Below are positions 1 through 5,898 of a stretch of 7,783 nucleotides of DNA, in pieces. A program made the position numbers and the translations under genes. Position 1 is the first letter of the stretch. Each line of letters begins with the position of its first letter. The DNA lies in NCBI GenBank assembly GCA_900539715.1, contig UQDA01000050.1, positions 1-7,783 of the forward strand, in the 5' to 3' direction. The notes beneath the pieces are model-generated. The model did no database searches. It was not told the DNA's origin and worked only from the letters and a program-made list of their open reading frames with translations. Source of the DNA: an uncultured Lachnospiraceae bacterium. GTDB lineage: Bacteria > Bacillota > Clostridia > Lachnospirales > Lachnospiraceae.

Positions 1-2
1 GA

Positions 3-92
3 ACATGGGCTGATATGTACCAGAAATTCAGAAATGAAGAGATTACAGAAAAAGAGTATTTAGACTGGAAGAGCCAATTCCCAGCTAAATAA
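3..92 (+). CDS. 3' end of an unidentified gene, cut by the window edge
   Basis: An open frame enters from the left edge and ends in TAA at 90-92, giving a 29-residue C-terminus. It is charged and helix-like, beginning TWADMYQKFRNEEITEKEYL and ending in Pro-Ala-Lys. The amino-acid mix looks like real protein and the other two + frames close early. I do not recognise the family. The gene converges on guaA and is separated from it by an AT-rich stretch (93-150) and a hairpin terminator. The guaA 3' end is a known insertion hotspot for integrative elements, so this could be cargo of another element, but nothing seen here proves that. Confidence 0.45.
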   Translation, partial: TWADMYQKFRNEEITEKEYLDWKSQFPAK

Positions 93-154
93 GAAGAAAT
101 TATTTACAATAATATTAAAAAAGTATTGTCATTTGATTGTCAACGGACATAGAA

Positions 155-194
155 AGAGCCAAGAAAGCCCATAAAATAGGCATTTCTTGGCTCT
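155..194 (-). terminator. intrinsic terminator of guaA (hairpin shared with the convergent gene)
   Basis: AGAGCCAAGAAA (155-166) pairs perfectly with TTTCTTGGCTCT (183-194), a 12-bp stem. GCC/GGC (167-169/179-181) extend it with one bulged A. It starts 6 nt beyond the guaA stop. On the minus strand the stem is followed by a weak TTTCT tract. On the + strand it is followed by an AT-rich run without a T-tract. Assignment to guaA is therefore strong and bidirectional use only possible. Confidence 0.8.
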
Positions 195-200
195 AATATA

Positions 201-1742
201 TTATTCGAATTCAATCGTCCCCGGCGGTTTGCTCGTCAGGTCATACATTACCCTGTTCACACCCTTGACCTCATTGATAATCCTGTTCATCACCTTGAAC
301 AGCACCTCATAAGGTACTTCTGCCGCCTCGGCGGTCATGAAATCAGACGTGATCACCGCACGCAGCGCCACAGCATAATCGTAAGTTCTTTCATCGCCCA
401 TAACGCCTACGGAACGCATATTAGTCAGCGCGGCAAAATACTGTCCCAGGCCGTTATCAACGCCCGCCTTTGCCAGCTCCTCGCGATATATGGCATCAGC
501 ATCCTGCACGATGCGCACCTTGTCCGCAGTCACCTCTCCGACGATACGCACGCCGAGTCCCGGTCCCGGGAAAGGCTGACGGTATACAAGATATTCCGGA
601 ATACCAAGCTCCAGTCCGGCTTTACGTACCTCATCCTTAAAAAGAAGACGCAGCGGCTCGATGATCTCTTTGAAATCAACGCACTCCGGCAGACCGCCTA
701 CATTATGATGAGACTTGATCGTTGCAGATTTTCCCAGTCCGCTCTCAATCACATCCGGATAAATCGTGCCCTGTACAAGATAATCTACCGCGCCGATTTT
801 TTTTGCTTCCTCTTCAAAAACGCGGATAAATTCTTCACCGATGATCTTACGCTTTGCCTCAGGTTCGGAAACACCCGCAAGCTTCTGATAGAAACGTTCC
901 TGCACATTGACGCGGATAAAGTTCAGGTCATACTGGCCTTCCGGTCCAAATACGGCTTCTACTTCATCTCCTTCATTCTTACGAAGAAGACCATGATCCA
1001 CAAAAACACATGTCAGCTGCTTGCCAACCGCCTTTGACAGCAGTACGGCAGCCACAGAAGAATCCACACCGCCGGAAAGTGCGCAGAGCACCTTACCTGA
1101 ACCTACCTTCTCACGAATCTGAATGATTGCATTTTCCACAAAGGAATCCATCTTCCAGTCGCCTGTGCAGCCACAGATGTTATGCACAAAGTTGGAGAGC
1201 ATCGTTTTGCCTTCCTGCGTATGCATTACCTCAGGATGGAACTGTACCGCATACAGCTTTTTATCCGCATTTTCCATCGCTGCAACCGGACATACCGACG
1301 TATGCCCCACGATTTTAAAATCAGCCGGAGCCTGCTCGATATAATCCGTATGGCTCATCCAGCAGATCGTTCTGTCGGATACTCCTTCAAAAAGCGCTGA
1401 TGAAGCATCCACATCCACTTCCGTTTTGCCATACTCGCTGACAGGCGCAGTCTTTACGCTGCCTCCCAGCATATATGACATCAGCTGGGAGCCATAACAA
1501 ATACCCAAAATCGGGATTCCCAACTCAAAAATCTCCTTACTGCATCTCGGGGAATCCTCACCATACACACTGTTTGGTCCGCCCGTAAAAATAATCCCCT
1601 TCGGATTCATCTCCCGGATCTTATCCAGCCCGAGGGTATGGGGATGCACTTCACAATAAACGTTACATTCTCTGACTCTTCTGGCAATCAACTGATTATA
1701 CTGCCCACCGAAATCAAGAACAATAACAAGTTCTCTTTCCAT
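201..1742 (-). CDS. guaA: GMP synthase (glutamine-hydrolysing)
   Basis: Makes GMP from XMP, ATP and glutamine, the last step of guanine nucleotide synthesis in the cytoplasm. The 513 residues match the usual full length. Residues 1-190 form the class I glutamine amidotransferase domain: the nucleophile Cys82 lies in GICYGSQ, and His169 and Glu171 in QFHPEV complete the triad. The ATP-pyrophosphatase domain follows, with the PP-loop SGGVDSS at 223-229. The C-terminal dimerisation domain ends in the typical TSKPPGTIEFE. The ATG is supported by AGGAGG at 1749-1754, 6 nt upstream. The gene has its own consensus promoter and terminator, so it appears monocistronic. The leader of about 31 nt is too short for a purine riboswitch. 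No defects are seen. Confidence 0.98.
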   Translation of the reverse strand: MERELVIVLDFGGQYNQLIARRVRECNVYCEVHPHTLGLDKIREMNPKGIIFTGGPNSVYGEDSPRCSKEIFELGIPILGICYGSQLMSYMLGGSVKTAPVSEYGKTEVDVDASSALFEGVSDRTICWMSHTDYIEQAPADFKIVGHTSVCPVAAMENADKKLYAVQFHPEVMHTQEGKTMLSNFVHNICGCTGDWKMDSFVENAIIQIREKVGSGKVLCALSGGVDSSVAAVLLSKAVGKQLTCVFVDHGLLRKNEGDEVEAVFGPEGQYDLNFIRVNVQERFYQKLAGVSEPEAKRKIIGEEFIRVFEEEAKKIGAVDYLVQGTIYPDVIESGLGKSATIKSHHNVGGLPECVDFKEIIEPLRLLFKDEVRKAGLELGIPEYLVYRQPFPGPGLGVRIVGEVTADKVRIVQDADAIYREELAKAGVDNGLGQYFAALTNMRSVGVMGDERTYDYAVALRAVITSDFMTAEAAEVPYEVLFKVMNRIINEVKGVNRVMYDLTSKPPGTIEFE

Positions 1743-1780
1743 CCAATTCCTCCTATCTGTTCTCTCAAATTCGTAAAAAT

Positions 1781-1809
1781 ATTATAATTTCATTCTCTTT
1801 ATCTGTCAA
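1781..1809 (-). promoter_or_regulatory. guaA promoter, full sigma-A consensus
   Basis: On the minus strand TTGACA (complement of 1804-1809) and TATAAT (complement of 1781-1786) are separated by exactly 17 bp, a perfect vegetative promoter. It begins 7 bp after the stop of the MATE gene and predicts a start near 1774. This makes guaA transcriptionally independent of the exporter upstream. Confidence 0.85.
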
Positions 1810-1816
1810 AGGTTTC

Positions 1817-3148
1817 TTAGGTATGCTGCCCGAAAGTTTCCCATTTATGCCCTTTATAACGGATCACATAAAATACCGCCCGTACTGCCCAGTCAAGTAC
1901 CATTGCTCCCCAGATTGCCAACAGACCAAAGTGAAATACATAAGTAAATACATAGGCTGCAACCACACGGAACAGCCACATTGATACAATGGCAATATTC
2001 ATTGGCCACACCACATCTCCCGCAGCCCGCAGCGTATTTGGCAGGGTAAACGACGGCACCCAGATAAGCATTGACATTACCGTATGAAAGCGGATCACGT
2101 CCACAGACATTTTTGCCGCCTCCGGTCCCAGATTATAAAATGTTACCAGTCCCGGAACCGCAAAGAACATTATTACGGAAATACAGGAAATTCCAATGAT
2201 TGCATAACAACACAGTTTTTTTGTATAATATCGTGCCTGCCCGTATTCTCCCGCCCCGACGCAGACGCTCACAACGGAAACCAGCGCCAGATTGATTGCC
2301 ATTCCCGGCAGATTATTCCAGCTGGCCAGAGTGTTCGCCACTGCATTGGCTGCGATCGCCGCAGTTCCCATCGTGGATACCGCACTGATCACAAGAATTT
2401 TCCCAAGCTGGAACATACTGTTTTCCAGCCCGTTCGGAACTGCTATATACAAAATCCTTTTAATGAGCTTTCCCTCAAACCGCAAGGTTACCTGACCGCG
2501 CAGGCTGATCTGCCTTTCCCCGTAAAACATCATGATAAAAATGACCACAGAGGCCACATATCTTGAGACAGTCGTTGGAAGCGCCACGCCTTCCACACCC
2601 ATGTGAAGTCCAAACATGCAGATTGCATTTCCGATCACATTCAGACCGTTCATCAACAGAGAAACCCACATCGTCACTTTAGCGCCGTTCATCGCCCGAA
2701 ACAATGCGGCACAGGAATTGTATATCGCCAGCGCAGGAAACGACCATGCCGTAATGATCAGATACGTTTTGCTCGCACGCATGACTGCTTCATCTGTTTT
2801 TCCGAAAATCAGACGCAGCAACGGATCATGCGCCGCCAAAAACACTGCGGAAATTGCAACTGCCAGAATCGTTGCAAACAGTAAAATTTGCCACGCCGTA
2901 CGGCATGCTTCCGCCCGTTTCTTTTTTCCCAGAAAGTGTCCCGCAACCACTGCTCCTCCTGTTGCCAATGCCGAAAATACATTGATTAACAGGATATTGA
3001 CCGTATCCACCAGTGAAACTCCGGAAACTGCAGCTTCTCCCGCCGCAGAAACCATGATCGTATCCGCCATTCCCACCGCAATCGCAAGTACCTGTTCGAT
3101 TACCAGCGGAATGATCAGCTTTCTCAAATCCTTTCCTGAATAAAGCAT
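1817..3148 (-). CDS. MATE-family multidrug/metabolite exporter
   Basis: Integral membrane antiporter of the MATE family, which typically expels cationic drugs or metabolites in exchange for Na+ or H+. The 443 residues are of family length and highly hydrophobic, consistent with 12 membrane helices in two related halves. The N half carries PLVIEQ (14-19) and the RAMNGA...NGLNVIGNA segment (151-175). The C half carries its counterparts PNGLENSMFQ (238-247) and LRAAGDVVWPMN (373-384). The substrate cannot be read from sequence. I chose the ATG at 3148 because GGGAGGGG (complement of 3153-3160) sits just upstream. A longer frame from 3199 has no ribosome binding site, and that start codon overlaps the predicted -10 box. 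It is divergent from an antibiotic-protection ABC-F gene, which hints at, but does not show, a detoxification role. Confidence 0.93.
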   Translation of the reverse strand: MLYSGKDLRKLIIPLVIEQVLAIAVGMADTIMVSAAGEAAVSGVSLVDTVNILLINVFSALATGGAVVAGHFLGKKKRAEACRTAWQILLFATILAVAISAVFLAAHDPLLRLIFGKTDEAVMRASKTYLIITAWSFPALAIYNSCAALFRAMNGAKVTMWVSLLMNGLNVIGNAICMFGLHMGVEGVALPTTVSRYVASVVIFIMMFYGERQISLRGQVTLRFEGKLIKRILYIAVPNGLENSMFQLGKILVISAVSTMGTAAIAANAVANTLASWNNLPGMAINLALVSVVSVCVGAGEYGQARYYTKKLCCYAIIGISCISVIMFFAVPGLVTFYNLGPEAAKMSVDVIRFHTVMSMLIWVPSFTLPNTLRAAGDVVWPMNIAIVSMWLFRVVAAYVFTYVFHFGLLAIWGAMVLDWAVRAVFYVIRYKGHKWETFGQHT

Positions 3149-3197
3149 TTTTCCCCTCCCGCATCCTGTTTTTTCGGGAATTTCCCCTCTGCATTTC

Positions 3198-3226
3198 ATT
3201 TTAAACCTGTAAAATGAGGATGTAAA
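3198..3226 (-). promoter_or_regulatory. promoter of the MATE exporter
   Basis: On the minus strand TTTACA (complement of 3221-3226) and TAAAAT (complement of 3198-3203) lie 17 bp apart. The predicted start is near 3191, giving a leader of about 42 nt before the chosen ATG. The -10 box is also one arm of a small hairpin, CATTTTA (3197-3203) with TAAAATG (3210-3216). Confidence 0.65.
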
Positions 3227-3238
3227 TATCTTTTTACC

Positions 3239-3267
3239 TTGTGTCCTTTCCTCCCTTATGCTATACT
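3239..3267 (+). promoter_or_regulatory. promoter of the ABC-F leader transcript
   Basis: TTGTGT (3239-3244) and TATACT (3262-3267) are 17 bp apart, with an extended -10 TG at 3259-3260. The predicted start is near 3274, about 28 nt before the upstream ORF. Its -35 box is 12 bp from the -35 box of the divergent MATE promoter, so a single bound protein could affect both. Confidence 0.75.
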
Positions 3268-3301
3268 GATTTTGAATTGAAGATTTGAAAGGAGAGCACG
3301 A

Positions 3302-3313
3302 ATGTTGATTTAA
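3302..3313 (+). CDS. three-codon leader peptide Met-Leu-Ile
   Basis: ATG TTG ATT TAA is preceded by AAAGGAG at 3288-3294 with 7-nt spacing, a better initiation site than many real genes have. It lies right after the predicted transcription start and upstream of a terminator in front of the ABC-F gene. Such minimal upstream ORFs act as ribosome-stalling sensors for drugs that block early peptide synthesis. The start region AATGTT (3301-3306) can pair with AACATT (3334-3339), so an occupying ribosome would change the leader fold. Confidence 0.7.
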   Translation: MLI

Positions 3314-3502
3314 TCCGCTTATCTTGAAACATGAACATTAGTCGGACAGGCGCAGTTTTGTACAGGCGTCCTGTTATTTCATGTTGCCAAAAGTGGATGG
3401 ATCGCCATTTTCTCTCTTTTTATTTTACAGTACAGACGCCCGGATTGTATCGGGTTTTCAATCGCTGTGTCCATATCCGTTTAAAAAGAGAATTTTACAG
3501 GC

Positions 3503-3536
3503 AGAGACCCTTTGACAACAAAGAGTCTCTTTTTTT
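3503..3536 (+). terminator. intrinsic terminator within the ABC-F leader (attenuator)
   Basis: AGAGAC (3503-3508) pairs with GTCTCT (3525-3530) and CTTTG (3510-3514) with CAAAG (3519-3523). The loop is ACAA, there is one C-A mismatch, and a T-run follows to 3536. It lies 61 nt before the ABC-F start codon, between promoter and gene, so it must be read through for expression. The segment AAAAAGAG (3483-3490) can pair with CTCTTTTT (3527-3534) and would break this hairpin. Confidence 0.85.
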
Positions 3537-3597
3537 ATTCACGTACTTTTATGGAGCTTCGCTGTCCGGCTTTTTATATCCGAAGGGAGGATATGAT

Positions 3598-5187
3598 ATG
3601 GCGCAGATCAATGTGACAAATTTAACTTTTTATTATGACGGCAGCTTCGACCCGGTATTTGAAAATATTTCATTTTCAGCAGATACTGACTGGAAGCTCG
3701 GATTTATCGGCCGCAACGGCAAGGGAAAAACGACATTTCTGAAACTTTTGATGGGAAAATATGAATACAGCGGAAAAATCTCCGGTCCGGCAGTCTTTGA
3801 CTATTTTCCATATGAAGTGACCTCCTCGCAGCTGACGCAGTGCGCGGCAGATTTTTTAGATGAATTAAAACCGGGCTGCGAGCTGTGGCGCGTCCTTATC
3901 GAAATGGAACGGCTTGATGCCCCGGCAGAGCTTTTGTACCGCCCTTTTGGGACGCTCAGTCATGGAGAACGCACAAAAATATTTCTGGCGCTGCTCTTTT
4001 CCGGAGAAAATGATTTTGTGCTCATCGACGAGCCGACAAACCATCTGGATCAGGAAGCGCGTGAGGTCGTGAAACGCTATCTCCAGAGCAAAAAAGGCTT
4101 CATCCTCGTTTCACACGACCGTGATGTCCTGGATGCCTGTGTGGACCATGTTCTCGTACTCAATCGCCGTACGATAGAAGTTCAGACCGGAAATTTTTCC
4201 AGCTGGCAGCAAAATAAAGAACGCATGGACCAGTTTGTTCAGGCGGAAAATGAAAAACATTTAAGGGAGATTGCGTCCTTAAAAAAAGCCATCGACCGCA
4301 GTTCACGCTGGGCAGAGCAAAATGAAAATACCAAAATTGGGTTCAATCCTGCAAAAGAACATGACCGTTTTTTAAAGACACGCGCTTATATCGGTGAAAA
4401 AACACGCAAAATGCAGGCGCGGGTCAAGAGCTTCGAGTGCCGTATGGAACGGGAGATTCAGGAAAAAGAAGGACTCCTTCAAGATTTGGAAACACCGGCG
4501 CAGCTAAAGCTAATGCCAATGCGCTTTCACAAAGACAGGCTTATTTTTGCCCGGGACCTGTGTGCCGGTTATCCAGGACAGGAACGACCTGTTTTGAAAG
4601 ATTTTCAGTTTGAACTGGCACAGGGAGAACGCATTTTTTTACATGGAAAAAACGGCTGCGGCAAATCCACACTCATCAAGGCAATACTGCAGCAGGCGGC
4701 GCAGAAAAACACTCTTGCCATTTCCCGGAACACGGCTGCAGATACTCTCGAAATGCCATTTTCCGATGCTCCCTGCATCGAAATCCGAAGCGGCATACTG
4801 GAAACAGTCTCCGGACTTGTCATTTCCTATATCAACCAGGACACAAGCTTTCTAAGAGGAAGCCTGACACAGTTCTGCGAAGACCGGAAGCTGGATAGAA
4901 GCCTTTTTCTGGCTCTTCTCCGGCAGCTTGATCTGGAGCGGGAACAATTTTCCAAAAATATGGAGGAATTTTCAGAAGGGCAAAAGAAAAAAATTCTGAT
5001 TGCGGCAAGTCTCCAGACGCCGGCGCATCTGTATATCTGGGACGAACCGCTGAATTTCATCGATGTTTTTTCCAGAATGCAGATAGAAACTCTCATTTTG
5101 AAATATCGCCCTACCATGCTGCTCGTCGACCACGATGTGCGTTTCCGGGAAACTATCGCTACACGGATAGTAGGGCTTCCCGGCTGA
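3598..5187 (+). CDS. ABC-F ribosomal protection protein, Lsa/CplR-like
   Basis: Soluble twin-ATPase that binds the ribosome E site and dislodges antibiotics from the peptidyl transferase centre. Lsa/CplR-type members protect against lincosamides, streptogramin A and pleuromutilins. It has 529 residues and no membrane domain. NBD1: Walker A GRNGKGKTT (38-46), signature LSHGE (120-124), Walker B with IDEPTNHLD (catalytic Glu145), switch SHD (172-174). A charged helical linker (about 205-300) containing YIGEKTRKMQARVKSFE is the drug-resistance domain. NBD2: Walker A GKNGCGKST (350-358), signature FSEGQ (458-462), WDEPLNFID (Glu483), VDHD (510-513). WDEPLNFID is characteristic of the Lsa/Vga branch. 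The start at 3598 follows AAGGGAGG (3583-3590) by 7 nt. The frame stays open back to 3331, but that part is the attenuator leader. The exact drug spectrum cannot be read from sequence. Confidence 0.93.
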   Translation: MAQINVTNLTFYYDGSFDPVFENISFSADTDWKLGFIGRNGKGKTTFLKLLMGKYEYSGKISGPAVFDYFPYEVTSSQLTQCAADFLDELKPGCELWRVLIEMERLDAPAELLYRPFGTLSHGERTKIFLALLFSGENDFVLIDEPTNHLDQEAREVVKRYLQSKKGFILVSHDRDVLDACVDHVLVLNRRTIEVQTGNFSSWQQNKERMDQFVQAENEKHLREIASLKKAIDRSSRWAEQNENTKIGFNPAKEHDRFLKTRAYIGEKTRKMQARVKSFECRMEREIQEKEGLLQDLETPAQLKLMPMRFHKDRLIFARDLCAGYPGQERPVLKDFQFELAQGERIFLHGKNGCGKSTLIKAILQQAAQKNTLAISRNTAADTLEMPFSDAPCIEIRSGILETVSGLVISYINQDTSFLRGSLTQFCEDRKLDRSLFLALLRQLDLEREQFSKNMEEFSEGQKKKILIAASLQTPAHLYIWDEPLNFIDVFSRMQIETLILKYRPTMLLVDHDVRFRETIATRIVGLPG

Positions 5188-5202
5188 AAACGACTGCAGC
5201 TG

Positions 5203-5259
5203 AGGCTGAAACAGCGGAAAGAAAGAATGCCGTGGCCAGAAGCAGCTCTATTTCAGCCT
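5203..5259. repeat. inverted repeat between convergent genes, possible weak terminator
   Basis: AGGCTGAAA (5203-5211) is the exact reverse complement of TTTCAGCCT (5251-5259), separated by 39 nt. GGCTGAAA also occurs once more directly at 5182-5189 across the ABC-F stop. There is no T-tract on either side, so a terminator role is doubtful. The gap of 60 bp between the ABC-F and phosphatase stops holds no gene. Confidence 0.35.
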
Positions 5260-5715
5260 TCCTTCCCGCTCCAGATAATCCAGAAACGCCTCGCAGCCTT
5301 CCACGATATCGTGATACGTGATTTCAAAATCTCCGGTATACCACGGGTCGGCAATATCCCTCGGACGCTCCGAATAATCCAGAAGCCGCGCAATCTTGTG
5401 CTCCGGGTCGCCGCCGGTGATACGCAGCATGTTGCTGATGTTATAACGCTCTGCTGCCAGCAGATAATCATATTCTTCATAATCCTGCTTCGTCATCTGG
5501 CGCGCCCGCTTGCCCGATGGGTCGATTCCGTGCTCGCGCAGCTTTCGCTGTGCGGGCGGGTATACCGGATTGCCGATTTCCTCGCGGCTGGTGGCAGCGG
5601 AGGCAATTTGGAAATAAGAAGCTAGACCCCTGCGGGTGACCATGTCACGGAAGATGAACTCGGACATGGGGGAACGGCAGATATTGCCGTGGCAAATAAA
5701 TAATACTCTAATCAT
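5248..5715 (-). CDS. low-molecular-weight protein tyrosine phosphatase
   Basis: Cytoplasmic phosphotyrosine phosphatase of the LMW-PTP family, which hydrolyses phosphotyrosine through a cysteinyl-phosphate intermediate. The 155 residues match the family. The P-loop CHGNICRS lies at 8-15 (nucleophile Cys8, Arg14) next to the N-terminus, as expected. The general acid Asp123 lies in DPWYTGDF. A Tyr-rich patch at 79-91 follows the usual substrate-side layout. The ATG at 5715 is preceded by AAGGAG (complement of 5726-5731) at 10 nt. It overlaps by 8 bp the stop of an upstream coding remnant (5708-5809), which suggests an original operon with translational coupling that the inserted element has interrupted. 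No clear promoter is seen between the element and this gene, so expression may depend on read-through. Confidence 0.95.
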   Translation of the reverse strand: MIRVLFICHGNICRSPMSEFIFRDMVTRRGLASYFQIASAATSREEIGNPVYPPAQRKLREHGIDPSGKRARQMTKQDYEEYDYLLAAERYNISNMLRITGGDPEHKIARLLDYSERPRDIADPWYTGDFEITYHDIVEGCEAFLDYLEREGRLK

Positions 5716-5809
5716 CTATGTAAAACTCCTTGAATTTACTGTATTTCCTTGATATATCGGGATTTTCTTCCGCTTGCTGTTTCATCTCATTCGTGGCATA
5801 TCGTAGCAT
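5708..5809 (-). pseudogene. 3' remnant of a host gene cut by the element (inferred)
   Basis: A minus-strand frame of 33 codons reads like real protein: it starts MLRYATNEMKQQAEENPD and ends KFKEFYIDD. The TAG stop overlaps the phosphatase ATG by 8 bp, as in coupled operons. The ATG at 5809 has no ribosome binding site and an in-frame TAA two codons upstream, so this is unlikely to be a whole gene. The simplest reading is the C-terminal end of a host gene whose front part lies beyond the far end of the inserted element. I do not recognise the family. The crossover would lie near 5780-5830. Confidence 0.5.
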
Positions 5810-5833
5810 AAATTAGCACATCTTTTACCTCAA

Positions 5834-5898
5834 AAGTAGTACAAAAAGTAGTAAATTAAGGGTTAAATACTCATTTTACTACTCCCCATTTACTACCC
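5834..5898. repeat. four arm-type integrase binding sites
   Basis: GTAGTA cores occur directly at 5836-5841 and 5848-5853 (12-bp phasing). They occur inverted (TACTAC) at 5877-5882 and 5891-5896 (14-bp phasing). The best copy, AAGTAGTAAATT at 5846-5857, matches the sequence I recall as the target of the Tn916 Int N-terminal domain. The inverted pair overlaps the 3' end of int, including its stop codon. Together they form a two-plus-two inverted arrangement at the element end, as expected for loading integrase arms. Confidence 0.7.

Larger units (their letters stand above)
3274..3597 (+). promoter_or_regulatory. antibiotic-responsive attenuator leader (inferred) of the ABC-F gene
   Basis: About 325 nt separate the promoter from the ABC-F start. 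The leader holds, in order: a three-codon ORF with its own strong ribosome binding site; a hairpin ACAGGCGC (3346-3353) with GCG (3366-3368) and CCTGT (3370-3374); a competing segment CAGACGCC (3433-3440) able to pair with 3365-3373; and an intrinsic terminator ending at about 3536. ABC-F protection genes in Firmicutes are known to be induced when drug-stalled ribosomes on a short upstream ORF prevent premature termination. The layout matches that scheme; the mechanism here is inferred. Confidence 0.7.

Noticed and set aside
1743..1816. A purine riboswitch upstream of guaA.
   Set aside because: The promoter leaves a leader of only about 31 nt, too short for the aptamer, and no conserved core is seen.
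3149..3199. MATE start at 3199, adding 17 residues.
   Set aside because: No ribosome binding site, a hydrophilic Cys/Gly-rich extension unlike the family, and the ATG overlaps the predicted -10 box. The ATG at 3148 follows GGGAGGGG.
3331..3597. An 89-codon N-terminal extension of the ABC-F protein, since the frame is open from the ATG at 3331.
   Set aside because: There is no ribosome binding site before 3331, the stretch contains the leader hairpins and terminator, and the ABC-F fold starts at 3598 behind AAGGGAGG.
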